Assembly (NCBI GenBank): GCA_964035795.1
Contig: OZ038320.1
Coordinates: forward strand, 14,618,030 to 14,682,029
Origin: Pterobdella sp. o SKG-2022
Taxonomy: Eukaryota > Annelida > Clitellata > Hirudinida > Piscicolidae
Reading direction: 5' to 3'
Length of the DNA stretch: 64,000 nt
The notes beneath the pieces were generated by a model. It saw nothing but the letters and a program-made list of their open reading frames with translations. It had not been told where the DNA came from and made no database searches. Both the position numbers and the translations under genes were made by a program. Positions 11,233-22,993 of the stretch are shown piece by piece (the stretch's first letter is position 1; each line of letters begins with the position of its first letter).

Positions 11233-13795
11233 TGAAATCTATCAAGCATTTTGCTGAGAAAATTTTAGTAAGACGGGTCATAACTAATGAACAGAGTCTT
11301 ACTAAGTCTGCCTACAGCTCCAGAACTTTCTTCAAGATTCTTGCAGTACCGAGTAATGCCGCTATTTGCAACTCTCCCATATTTTTATTAATTTCTAATT
11401 GGTAGAGAAAGTCTATGAAGTTCTTGCTTATACTTCCAAGGACTCCAATTACAATCGGTACCACATGCACTTTCTTTTGCTGCCATAGTCTGCTAACTTC
11501 TCTTCGCAGATCCTGATACTTATCAATTTTTTCTTTTTCTTTTTCATTGCTTCTGCAGTTTCCAGGTACAGCAACAACCACAATCAAGCATTTTTTCTCC
11601 TTCTTGTGTAAAACGACAATGTCAGGTCGACGGGCTTCTATCATATTGTCACATTGTATATTGAAGTCCCATAGCAACTTTATGTCATCATTCTCCACAA
11701 CACTAGCTGGCTCATGTTCGTACCACTTTTCATTGCATTTTAAACCATTTTTCTTACACAAGTCCCAATGGAGTCTTTTAGCAACGTTGTCGTGACGTCT
11801 CTTGTACTCTTTTTGAGCTAGCTTCTGACATTCGCAAATTATGTGTTGAGCGGTTTTACCTTTGTTGCCGCACATTCTACACAGTGGGCTATTAGCTGTT
11901 TTATCTATATGGAATTTGAGATAGTTGGTCCTCAATGCTTACTCTTGAGCCGCACATAAAAATGACTGAGTTTGGATTTTCAAATTGCCTTTTCTCAGCC
12001 ATCTCCAACTTAACTCTGTCTACTTTTGCCGATGTATCTCAAAAACTATCATACATTCTTTTTTCATTCAATTATTTTATTCTCTCATCTTGAATATTTT
12101 TCTTCATATCTTTCACTGTGCCAAATATTGGATTTTCCAAATTCCCTTTAGCTGCACCTAAAAGTCTTTCATCGCTTTTTTTGATGTGATACTCAAGGCT
12201 GATTATGGCCAAGATGACAGTATTTCCAGAATTTGCCAGTCCTCATCCGCCATCTTTTCTTAGTATATATAACCTATCTACATCACTACGTGGGTGCAGT
12301 CCATTAGCATTGTTAGAAGTTTCCTAGTTTTCCCATCTATTGACTGAAGCTCAGTCTTTGTCCAACTAAGGAAAGGCGCTAAGTATCTCAAAACAGAGAT
12401 GGCCCTTAACAAATTGCCTTCCATTCAGTTTTGTTTTAACAATCATCCGCACTCTTCTTTTGTATTAATTGAAGACTTTGATTTTCATTTCTTTTTTCTG
12501 TAAATCGTCAGCTTGTAATATACCCAGGTACTTGTATCCTTCTCCATCTCTCAATTCTTTCATTACTTTGCCGTCGGGTAGCTTAATTCCATCTGATTTA
12601 GCTTTTTTCCCTCTTTTCATTACTAACATTGAACACTTCTCGATACTGAATTTCATGCCGATATCTTTACTAAAAACTCTTACTGTCTGTACTAGTGAGT
12701 CGAGTTCTTTCTCGGTTTTGGCATACAGTTTGAGATCATCCATATAGAGTAGATGGTTGATTTTTTCCTTATTTGCAAAGCTGTAAAAATGTTTTGTAGC
12801 TTTAGGTATCTGCGTTAGAGGAATGAGGGCTATGACAAACAAAAGTGAAAATAATGAGTCTTTTTGGAATATTCCTCTCATTATTTCTACTTCACCTAGA
12901 TGTTCATTGTTACGGGTCAATTCTACTCGCCAGTTTTTCATTGTGGATTGCAAGAAGGTTATCAGTTTTTTATTCAGCCCAAGTGAATAAAGGCAGTCTA
13001 TTATTCAGAAGTGAGGCAGTTATTTTTGACAAGACATTTTGTACTTTTCCAGAATCAGTAATAAATTTTTCTTGTTTTAGTTTTCCATTCATTGAAGTTT
13101 TGAAGTCTTTTAAACACTTGGTATTTTCATTATGTGTTCCATTTTTACTCCATAAGTTTGACCAAAACTCTTTTGCTTCTTTTTTTTCCTGGTATCTCAC
13201 TTGTGACGTGCACATCTTCACTGTTCAAACGACTATAGAAACCACTTTCGTTGTTCCTTAACTGTCTGTTCTGATGGTAATGCTTTATCCGATGGTCATA
13301 TCTTTTAATTTTTCCACTTTTGGCTTTCAACTCCCTTTCTTTCACATCCTATCTCCTCTATAAGTACAGACGATTTATCTTCACAACACAATTTTAACTC
13401 TTCAAGTTCTAATTTGGGAAACCATTGAATTTGTATTATTTGGTTTTTTGGTCAGTCAATCTCTGCTGACTTACAGCAAACATGTTCATTTTCTCTTAGA
13501 AATTATGGATTCTCTTTCCGTACCCGAAGCGACTTAGTCCGCTGCAAAAGTAGCACTTAATCACAATCTTGTTGTCTGGTACTGTCCATTTTCGTTTCTG
13601 TTTCTTAGCAGTAACTGTGTTACGACCGCGCTCATGCTACTGGGCCATGAGACACCTGGCGGGCGAGAGGCTGTCACCTTTGGGTCGAGTCTCATTGACG
13701 CTGTTATTCGTATCTAATTTAGTCTGCATTTCACTTTCTTTTGAGACTAGTTATTTTTAGGTTGAACCACTACCAGTATTTTTATCGTGACACCA
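11233..13795 (-). mobile_element. R4/Dong-like LINE copy 2, most complete of three
   Basis: Minus strand, in order. An N-terminal Myb/SANT-like segment (KRKWTVPDNKIVIKCY) near 13500-13620. A basic connector at 13145-13345. An RT palm at 12465-12953 with intact LLYMDDLKLYAK and GEGYKYLGILQADD. A degraded stretch at 11940-12440. The restriction-like endonuclease at 11312-11935, with CRMCGNKGKTAQHIIC (CCHC) and EARRPDIVVLHKKEKK. It ends TALLG-type as IAALLGTARILKKVLEL. The family has a second catalytic acidic residue in IIDVAVPG; here the segment reads LIVVVAVPG, so the Asp is lost. Stops and frameshifts are frequent. Both ends lie at ATT repeats, which fits insertion into a TAA microsatellite. 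Confidence 0.75.
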
Positions 13796-13836
13796 TCACT
13801 ATTATTATTATTATTATTTTTATTTTTATTAAACAC
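13796..13836. repeat. Short (ATT)n tract between LINE copies
   Basis: CACTATTATTATTATTATTATT followed by TTTTTATTTTTATTAAAC. It separates copy 2 from copy 3, as the larger ATT/TAA blocks separate the other copies. Confidence 0.85.
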
Positions 13837-14780
13837 AGTATACATACTGGAATTGAAACTATTACCGGAGTCTTACCAAAACCCCAGAATAGTAGAGTCC
13901 GATGCTATTCATTTCGGGCCAAAACTTTTGTAAAGATATGTGCTGTGCCCATAAGCACTGTTTTCTGGATTCCATACATCTTAGGCAAGCCAGGAAGCGT
14001 CGAAAGTTTGAGACCTAAATTTTTTTCGATTGTTCCTAGTGCACCCACAACTATTGGAACTAATTTTGTATTCATGTTCCAGCATCTTGATATCTCTATT
14101 TGCAGATCACGGTACTTGCAAATTTTCTCAGATATATATTATATAGTAAACTGGTATAGCCAAGCTATTTATTGCCATGATTTTATTTGGCTAGCTCAGT
14201 TCTGTATCCAGTATCATTCTTAACCTTCTGTAATAATCCTTTTTTAATTCCTCTCTCATTTTTGTCTTGAATTTTTTGTTTTAAGACTTGGCTTATTCCT
14301 TCAAAACTATTTTCTTCCATTTTTTGTTTTTTCTTTATCACATTTGCTTTTGTTGTTTTTCAGAGTCTTTTCGATTATACTTGAATCTTTTCTGAGGTTT
14401 TTTATTTTTTCTTGCAGTCTTGTTTTCCATCTAGAAATTTTCGGCTTCGTTTGGACATTGTTTTTATCAATATCTTTGTTGGGTTGGCTTAGATGAGCCG
14501 CTGAAGCAAAAATAAGATGGTTCCGATCTGAAAGTGATAGCGGCCCTATTTGTTCAAGTATTTTTCCAAGATTCTCGTTAACTTCATCTATTTTGGTTTT
14601 TATAGCTTTTGTTTCAGTTATTTTTTTTAAAGGTTTTCTGTGTTATTTTTTTTTGTTCTGACATTTTCAAAAATTTGAAGAATCTTTTTTTGAATTTCGC
14701 TGTTTATCCGCTCAGGTATTGTAGGTGTGTTTTCTTTTTCTGGCGATGCTGCTCTTTTTCGCTGGTTGAATTTTCCTAAT
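13837..14780 (-). mobile_element. R4/Dong-like LINE copy 3, internally deleted
   Basis: The right part (about 14240-14780, minus) encodes a pre-RT segment: NENLGKILEQIGPLSLSD, NHLIFASAAHLSQP and KISRWKTRLQEKIKNLRKDS. The left part (about 13840-14130) encodes the C-terminal block KYRDLQIEISRCW, VPIVVGALGTIEKNL, IQKTVLMGTAHIFTKVL. RT and most of the endonuclease are missing, so an internal deletion joins the two ends. The orientation matches the neighbouring copies. Confidence 0.65.
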
Positions 14781-14999
14781 AATTAAAACATTTTTCTAAA
14801 ATCTTTTTTGCTTAGTAATGTTTTTGCTAAATTTTTTAAGACTTGTTGATTCAAAGATTTTGTTTGCCAGATTATTATTAATGATTTTCACCATTTTGTT
14901 CATTGTCTTCACACATTTTAACGCATATTTTAGATTCTTTTTGTTTGTCTTTTAGTTCACTAACAACTTTATTAAATTCTTTTGATAATAGTTCTTTGG

Positions 15000-16500
15000 A
15001 TGCATGATTTTTTTGTTGTTGTTGTGGATTTTATGTTGATGTTTCTAATTGTGTTGAAAAATTATGTTCTTTATTATCATCTGTTCTACTAGCGATGTAA
15101 TGTATATTCTTACAGATTGTTCTTCTTAACCCATAATTGCTACATGAACAAACATATGAATGCAAACATGTTGTGCATTCAAGGCACTTTATTGCACAAT
15201 CTTTTTCCTGAAATTCTTCAAGTGTTTTTCGAATATCGAAAAGGTCCCCACCAAACTTTAACGTTTGTTTTTCTTCTGTAAACTTCTCAACAACAACATT
15301 TTTCATAGAAAGACTCACATCATGGTTCTTCCTCATTTGACCTATATGCTTATTCCATTTTCATTTTTTATTCTTTAAATAAGCTTCTTGTCATTTGTGG
15401 GCAATGTATTTCATCACTTTATTGATGCCACTGTCCAAACGCCTCACTTTTTTTCCCTGCAGAGGTCTATCATTTTTTAGAATATTTATGAATATACAAT
15501 TGTAAATTGATTGTTATAATAAATTTAAATACATTTAACCCCCATTATGCAGTGCTTCACACACGGTGCAGGGCTCATATTGGTATGAGCTTGGAGCCCC
15601 AACCTGCAGCACCATGCCCATTTCTGAACTTAGAATGTAATAACCAAATTATTTTTAAAAATGAATGAAAAACTAGCATTAATAAAAAAAAAACTATCAC
15701 TGCACTCTATTGACATAATGATCCAAGGGGTACCTGCCATACTCCATGGTTGTCCCATCACCATTCAGTCTGCAGGTGCCTGAAGAACCTCTCTTCAAAG
15801 ATCTTTTTACTAGGCATCTTTGGAAGTTTTAGATTTATCATTATTTGACATGAACAGTTTTTTGAAGCAACATCATATTAAATTCTTTACCGAATATATT
15901 AAATAGTGTTAAAATTCTATACAAAAACCTTGGAAATTTCCTTCAATGTTTCTCCTAACGTGGAGGCAAGAACATGGAATATAACTTCCATGGTCCTTTG
16001 GCCAAACTAAACAAATTATAGATTTAAAAAATTAGAGCTTCTAAATAACTGCATAAAAAATAATCAATACCTTTGAGGTGAAAGCCGACCTCAGAGAGAA
16101 GCCTTCATTGTGGCTATCTATCACCATGATCGACGTCAGCATCATTTTGTAGGAATTCAAACCATGAGTTGAATCTGCATTGAAATAAATTTTTAGCAAT
16201 TTACCTAAATAGTTTGGATCAGGATTTTATTGATTTAAACAAAAAGTTGTGATTCCAACAACGTCTTCTGGCTTGCAGTATTTTCTGGCCTCAACTAACT
16301 GCTCATTTTTGCAGATGATGATCACAGTATGATCATCAGGCAAACCAAACCAACAGGGTTCTCCAGGAAACTTGGCATACCTAGATTAAGATAAGATTTA
16401 GCGTTTCTGAAGCAAAATTTGATTTTAAAAGAGTGCGCTATACAAATCTAAATAATAATACCTGACTGCCTCATTGTCCGCAACTAAGCCTTTTACACTG
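15000..16500 (-). mobile_element. MULE-type DNA transposon remnant with SWIM zinc finger
   Basis: Minus-strand pieces in order: YAKFPGEPCWFGLPDDHTV near 16385, then ADSTHGLNSYKMMLTSIMV-IDSHNEGF near 16080-16170. The second is the MULE DDE core region, in which DSTHGTN is typical. A 101-codon frame at 15031-15336 follows, with CLECTTCLHSYVCSCSNYGL and RTICKNIH, a SWIM-like CxCx(n)CxxxH finger. Mutator-like transposases carry both. The DDE part is broken by frameshifts, and terminal inverted repeats were not identified. Confidence 0.65.
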
Positions 16501-16639
16501 AGTACGTTATTTGGGTGCAGAGTCTCCTATGCACCCGAATGTTTTGAAAAATTTCAAGTTTAAATTGATGAAAATTTTCACTATGACCAATTTCAAGGTT
16601 AAACAAAGTCTGAAAGTTAACTTGAAGCTTTTTATATTA

Positions 16640-18115
16640 TGGAGATCTTGTCATTATGAACTGTGCGAGGTGTAAAGCTTTTAGAGCATGGTATGAAAGT
16701 TGTGGAAAGGTTGCTGGAGAAGAGGTTAAGAAGGTTAGTGAAAGTTGACCAAATGCAATTTGGTTTTATGCCTGGCAAAAGCACAGTGGACGTTATTTTT
16801 TTCTTAAGAGAATGCAGGAAAACTACCTTAAGAAGAATAGGAAGCTTTTTATCTGTTTTGTTGATTTGGAGAAGGCTTTTGATAGGGTACCAAGAAAGGT
16901 GATTGAATGGGCGCTGAGAAAGAAGTTGGTACCGGACAAGTTGGTTCAGGCAGTAATGTCGATGTACAAAGAAGCAAAAACACGGGTTAAGGTTAGAGAT
17001 GAACATTCGGAAAAATTTGATGTTGGTGTAGGTGTCCATCAAGAATCGGTTCTTTCACCGTTTTTGTTTTCAATAGTGCTAGACGTATTGTCGGAAGACG
17101 GAAGAAAAGGTGCTTCATATGAACTGCTTTATGCAGATGATTTGGTCTTGATGGCAGAGACTATGAAAGAACTACAAGCACAATTCATCCATTGAAAGGC
17201 AGCCTCCAAAGGGAAAGGATTGAAGGTTAATCTGGGGAAGACAAAGGTGATGGAGAGAAGTGGTGGTGGTGGGGTTGTTGTTTTGGCTAAGATTGATCCA
17301 TGTAGTGTGCGTGGTAAGAGGGCTAAGGTAAATTGTGTGAGGTGCAATACATGTAAGAAGTGGATTCATGCGCGGTGTGCTAGGGTAAAGAGAGTTTCTC
17401 GTAGGATGAATGAAAATTTTGAATGATGAATGATGCAAACGTGGAATGTAAGAATGCTTCAAATGGTTGTTTAGGTGAGTTGGTGAGGGTAAATAGTTAC
17501 TTTTATTTAGGAGACAATGTGAATGGTGGAGGAGAAAGTGAGCTAGCTGTTACATGAAGGATCAAGCTGGGCTGGAAGACATTCAACAGTGTGTCTTCTA
17601 TGTTATGTGGTAAAAGACACACATGGAATATCACTAGACAAATTTATAAGACATGTGTGAAGCCTGTCATGACATATGGCTCGAAAACCTGGGTAGTAAG
17701 ATCCATTGAAGAGAGTATTTTGAGAAGAGAAGAAAAACGGATGCTTAGAATGATGTGTGGTGTGCAGCTAGCTGATGGCGTGAGTACAAAGAAGTTGATG
17801 GTTAGATTGGGGTTGGATAGTACGATCGTTTAAGTGGTAAGGCAAGGGAGTTTGAGATGGCTGGGTCATGTAGTAAGAAAAGAAGATGACGACTGTGTCA
17901 AACAGACGTGGAGGTTTGAGGTTGTAGGTAGTAGAGGAAGGGAAAGGCCAAGGTTAACCTGGAAAGGGATGATGGAAAACCTTTGTCGTGGGCTTGAATT
18001 AGTTCTTAAAGATGGCTATGACAGAGTGAAACGGAAGGAGAGGGTTAGATCATGAAAAGAAGTCAGTGACCCCTTGGAAAAGGGAAAGATGCTGACTATA
18101 ATAAAATGATGATGA
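16640..18115 (+). mobile_element. LINE family A: RT, PHD-like finger, C-terminal domain
   Basis: Starts inside the RT at YRGVKLLEHGMKVVE-like sequence. After a frameshift it continues LFICFVDLEKAFDRVPRKV, then VHQESVLSPFLFSIVLDVLS and ELLYADDLVLMAET at 16812-17195. Next come KGLKVNLGKTKVM and a PHD-like cysteine cluster (CSVRGKRAKVNCVRCNTC, KKWIHARC), whose second Cys is Arg. The C-terminal part at 17591-18055 has VKPVMTYGSKTW, RRMLRMMCGV-type sequence and LRWLGHVVRKEDDDCVK. The tail is CTGACTATAATAAAATGATGATGAT. Stops at about 17192, 17425 and 17831 kill it. 5'-truncated. Confidence 0.75.
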
Positions 18116-18715
18116 TAATGAAGTGGAAGTTTTTATCTGCATTATTTATTTTTTGTTTTGTTTATAATTATCAACCAAAATGATATGATTTCCTAAAAGT
18201 TAGCAATCTCATAAAATAGCCCTTTTGTTTTGGATCATTCAAAGGTTTCTCTTTGCTTTTTTATTGTTTCGTCCTGGATAGTTGTGAAAAATTTTGAGTT
18301 TTTTTTATTTGAATGAAGGGAATGGACTTTTTTTTTTCTTCCCATAACTTTTAAAGGTTTTTTCTTTTTTTTTGAAGACCCATCAATTGTTCAAAATCTA
18401 GACGTTATTTTTCTGTTACTGCTGAACTTTGGGAAATCATTTTTTATACTATTGAAAATACATATACATAAGAGTTATGACTTATGATTATTATTATTTT
18501 TTACTATTTTATTTTAGAATAAATTGTTATTATATTTTTCATAATAATGGAAATAAAAACTTTCTGCTCTTAATATCATTAGTATTGTCAATATTTATAT
18601 TGTTGTATTGCTACAGAAATATTTGCTATCATTCAAATCTTATATGATATTTATACCATAACCTCTTATGATAAGAATAATATTAATAAAAATTATTATT
18701 ATTAATATTATTATT
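18116..18715. other. A+T-rich spacer
   Basis: T-rich and A-rich runs with a few ATT units near 18690. No gene or recognisable element. Confidence 0.4.
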
Positions 18716-20105
18716 ATCCCAGCTATGCGTTAAAAAAGCTCTACTGCCTTGAGGACAGCAGTTGGCTCTGCAAAGGCTTAGGAAGTAAACCTCGACAGAA
18801 AATCTGGAGCGCAGTCTCACAGGCAGGCATGAACCGTACTCATGTTCTGGCAACTGCTGCAGTCAACCTGGTACCAGATGTACTGGTTTTCCATTCCTCT
18901 GGTTTATACCAGCAAGACCGAAAGGGGGATTCTGATGCTTTGGCGACACAGTTTCTCCATAGAACTGCCCAGGCTTGTGCCCTGAAGAAAACACTTCAGC
19001 TGCATCGCGATGCAAGAAGCAACACGAAGAATGGCAGTTACCGGTTATAAGTCACGGCTCAATTGGCTTAGAGATAAACGCCAGGGGTCATTTCTGACGG
19101 TGGAAGAGGTATTTCAACTTCACTGTACAGCTACCACCCGTCTCAAGCTGAGCAGCTCTCAGCCAGTAAAATGTTGTCCCACCACTTGCCTTACTGGGTG
19201 CGTTGGGCATAAGATTTTTCCAACAAGGCGTCAGTAACTTCTGTACCAAAGAATACACATAAAAGTAACAAAAAACCAGCATTCGTTCTTAGATTCAACA
19301 ACGAGCTGCTACGGCTTCAGGTAGATATAGCAGCATCACAAGAGACGTGACTTGTTGAATCAGGGAGTCTTAAAGAGTCAAACTACACATTCTTTTGGCA
19401 AGGAAAAAAAAAGAGGAGCAAAGTCGGTTTTGCTGTGCGCAACACACTCCTTGACAAAGTGCAATTAGGTCACCAATCAACTGAACGCCTCATGTCACTA
19501 GCCATCAACACAGTTGGCGGCCCAATCAACCTGCTGTGTGCCTATGCACTATCACTCGCAGCCTCTGCGGAAGTCAAAGATGCATTTTACAATCAACTAG
19601 ACTCACTCATCCAAGGTATCAGCAGACGGGAAAATCTCATAATACTGGGTGACTTCAATGCACGTGTTGGCAGCGACAACGAGGTTGGCCGAACTGCCTG
19701 GGTAATTTTGGCGTAGAAAAATACAATGACAACGGCCAAAGACTGCTGGAACTTTGCTCATTTCAAGAGCTATGTGTCACCAACACATTTTTCTGCACCA
19801 AGAAATATCACAGAGTGTCTTGGCGTATAGACACAGACAACTGGGAGAAACTTGCTGCAAACAGATCAACCTGGAAGTCTACAGTATTCAAGGGACTGTC
19901 CTATGGTGAAAGGAAAATGGCTGAACAAGCAGCAGTTAAAAGACTTCAGAGGAAAGCCAGCCAGCACACATCCGTCGAACAACAAAACAACGCACTTGTC
20001 TTCATCTGCCAAAACTGTGGCCGACGCTGCAAATCAAAGATCGGCTTCTACAGCCACAACAGACGGTGCACGACAAGATCTTCTACAGGCGCAATTCCAT
20101 AGTCT
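18716..20105 (+). mobile_element. RTE-like LINE: endonuclease joined to C-terminal zinc motif
   Basis: Preceded by short ATT units. From 18830 to 19310 is probable 5' region. The apurinic-type endonuclease at 19310-19810 reads VDIAASQET, KKRSKVGFAVRNTLLDKV, LIILGDFNARVGSDNEVGR (the GDFNARVG core) and TNTFFCTKKYHRVSWR. The frame then passes straight into a C-terminal segment (TDNWEKLAANRSTWK, CQNCGRRCKSKIGFYSHNRR). The whole RT is missing, so the copy has a large internal deletion. In-frame stops are also present. Confidence 0.75.
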
Positions 20106-21905
20106 ACGACTGAAGTATGCCACAAAGAAATGGTGTTGCATAATAGGCCTTATTTTATTAGAGCTGCTTGCATATTCAATTTTTATTATCTTTGATTTAC
20201 ATTATAGTCCATGTCACTTTATAATTTTAGTAATATTTTTTGCAATAATTATGGGGTTTAGAATTAACTTTTATCTGTTGCCATAGTAATATCAATAAAA
20301 TGGTTTCTCATACTTGAAAATGTTACGTTGATAACGAAAAGCTTCATATCTTAATAAACTTACTAGTGTTCATAAATTATATTCATTTTACGGTTAGGTT
20401 TTTAAAAAAATCATTATGATTGGCTAAACTTAAAACAGATAAGCAAATGCATTGACGCTTAGACTTCTTTAGTAAATAATTTTATTTTATGTCTACAAAT
20501 AAAGCGTACACATAAAGGAAATTAGAAATTCTATGGTTCACAGTTCAGTTACGGGCACTTCGCGATCAGGCAAAACGTATTGAATAGCTGCAGGCACCAA
20601 TCATAGAACTCCAAAAAAATTGTGAAAGTACTGAAATAATCATTTTTAGAAGTTTTATAAAAAAAACTAACATTCATCAACTAACAAAGCTTTTTGTACA
20701 ATCCGTGAATATTTAAAAATTATGATACATGAATATTTTCAAGAAAAAAAAACTAACATTTTTCAAAGCCTATGATTGGTCCATTTAAAACATCTTTTTG
20801 CTGCTTGGAACTTCTTTACAGTTTAGTTACGTTCTTCAAGATATTTTAATGGATGCTATCATATATAATCGTGCATTATCAAATTTATTTGCACTTATTA
20901 ATATATTTCTAATTTACTATATTACAGACTTTCTTTCATAGGAAAAAAATTAGAAAATACAAACGCAAGTTTTTTTATAGAAATATTGAAGTACTTCATA
21001 AAAAACGAATTTAATATTTTTGAAGCTAATCCTTTAACCACAAACTTAAGTCTTGTTTAACACCTTTGGGAATGAGAGGATTTGGTATCAGTTGTCATTC
21101 TTTATTTAATGTGTTTCTTTCCATTAATATTAAAAATATTTAATAAATAATAAAAAATCATGGAGCTATTAAAATTATGCAGGGCATTTTATGACTCAAC
21201 CAACATGAAATCTTTCTGATCCCTTTAAGCACCAACAATTCTCTGGTTCTCAACACCGTTGTGCAAGCAAAATAAACTAATTCAGTGTTTGAAAATGCGA
21301 AAATAGTGGCTCCATCTTGGCAAAATTTTAGTTTTTGTTTATATACTAAATAGCCAAAAACCAAGATCATGAAGTTTGGAAGAAAACCTGGCATGATTAG
21401 TATAACCTTTGATGGAGTTGCACCTGAGCAAGTTGAAAAATTACCTAGAAAACTGTCTTTCAGAAAGTGGTTACACTGAAAAAAACACAACGGTATGGGT
21501 TGGGATAGCTAAAAATGTAGTTACCCACTTAAAACTAATCCTAACAGTTGGACTCAGACAAGCGACCAAGAAAAAGCTAGTCAAGACTCTGTTGGAAAAT
21601 GTGGTGCTGTATGAAGCAAAAAATTAGACTTTTTGCAAGGTAGATAATATCACTATTTTTGAAAAACTTGAAACCATTTATTTAAGACTGCCTTCAAATT
21701 TTGACTATAATTGAACCTTTTCAATTTTTCCACTTTAATACTCACATAACAAATATATAAAATCTTGTGTTATACCGTTATAATTTTATTTTATAGTTTA
21801 AATCCAACATCTATGCTCATTCTAGTGGTTACCATTATTTATAATCAATGTTTTGAACGGAGGTGCCTCAGTTACTTGCTTTGGTGCTTTACAAATTGAC
21901 TCATT
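20106..21905. other. Unassigned A+T-rich sequence
   Basis: Short frames only (for example 21158-21490 minus and 21409-21627 plus), none recognisable. May include decayed transposon DNA. Confidence 0.35.
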
Positions 21906-22245
21906 CATTTCATTCCAGACAGAACAAGATTGGAAGCTATGGAAATGTGGGTATGGAGAAATTAAGCAATGAGTGACAAAATGACCAATGAAGAAGTCCT
22001 AAGCCAGGTTAATGAAAGCAGACGATTGATGGCATATGAAAAGAAAATCCAGATGGATAGGCAATATCTTGCATTATGAAAATTAGCTGAGAGCCACCTC
22101 AAAAAGATGGGTAGGACGATATTGACCAAAACAAGAATAAAGAAACAAATGCTGGATGACATGATGAAAGAGAAAGATTGAAAATAAAGATGGAAACACC
22201 TGGTTTGAGGAAACTGCCTATTGAAGAATAAATATGATGATGTTA
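21906..22245 (+). mobile_element. LINE 3'-end fragment
   Basis: RTRLEAMEMWVWRN, MTNEEVLSQVNESRRLM and KKIQMDRQYL resemble the C-terminal part of a LINE that usually reads R-x-E-A-x-E-M-W-x-W-R-R ... VTNEEVLRRVNE. It ends AATAAATATGATGATG, a GAT-type tail. Only the last 330 bp remain. Confidence 0.55.
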
Positions 22246-22488
22246 CTAATTAAATTATTTAAACGAATTTCATTATCATTTATCTCTCGTAAGGACTCAT
22301 TGATTTCAATATCATTTTTTGAATAATTTTTCCATTGTTTTTGATTTTCATATTGAATAATTTATTTTCATCACTTTTCTTATAGGGTTTTTAGACCTAT
22401 AAAATAATTTTTGCCACCAATTAGCTAGTTTCTGGTCCAATAGGACAATCTGCGACGAATACAATAATTTCTCGTCAAGAAAAATATT

Positions 22489-22530
22489 CAGTAATTTTCT
22501 AAAAATTCAAGAATTTTTAGAAAATTACTG
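22489..22530. repeat. Perfect 20-bp inverted repeat
   Basis: CAGTAATTTTCTAAAAATTC, a 2-nt AA loop, then its exact complement GAATTTTTAGAAAATTACTG. It may be a foldback terminus or a transcript hairpin; no element boundary was seen. Confidence 0.8.
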
Positions 22531-22587
22531 AAAAAAATTAATTAGAAAGCTCAATTTTTAATTTTGTTTTTATCCAGTAATCAAAAT

Positions 22588-22730
22588 TTTTTTACAATGT
22601 TTTTTACTGTCTGCTACATAAGGTTAAGCATCTCGTTTATAGCTTTGACGGAATTCCCATCTAGGTATTTGGAAACGATTCTTTGTCTATCTTCGTCAGA
22701 AATCATTGATCTCACTCTAGATTCAGCCAT
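22588..22730 (-). pseudogene. Helix-turn-helix transposase N-terminal fragment
   Basis: Minus-strand frame from the ATG at 22728-22730 reads MAESRVRSMISDEDRQRIV, SKYLDGNSVKAINEMLNLM, stop, then QTVKNIVKKF. The pattern R-x-x-I-V-x-x-Y-x-x-G-x-S-V-K-x-I resembles the N-terminal HTH of IS630/pogo-type or ISXO2-like transposases in invertebrate genomes. Broken by a stop where the recognition helix should continue. Confidence 0.45.
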
Positions 22731-22993
22731 TTCATAAACAATAGAAAAAAAAATATCGACATAACTTTGATATATAAGCACAAGTAACGAGATTTATCAA
22801 AAATAAGAATTTTATCAAAAAAAGTTTTCAAGTATGAGAAACACTAAAATCACCGTTTTATATATATACTGTTCTCTTTTAATGAAATTTTGTGAAATAT
22901 AAAAAAATGATATATGATTAACATATTTGCATTTTTTTCAAAGATTTGAAAATATTGACACAAAGCCTTAACTTTGTGAAATGTTAATTGATA

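Noticed and set aside
12469..13261. Plus-strand frames of 92 and 138 codons
   Set aside because: Antisense shadows of the R4/Dong-like LINE copy 2 RT, which is recognised on the minus strand.
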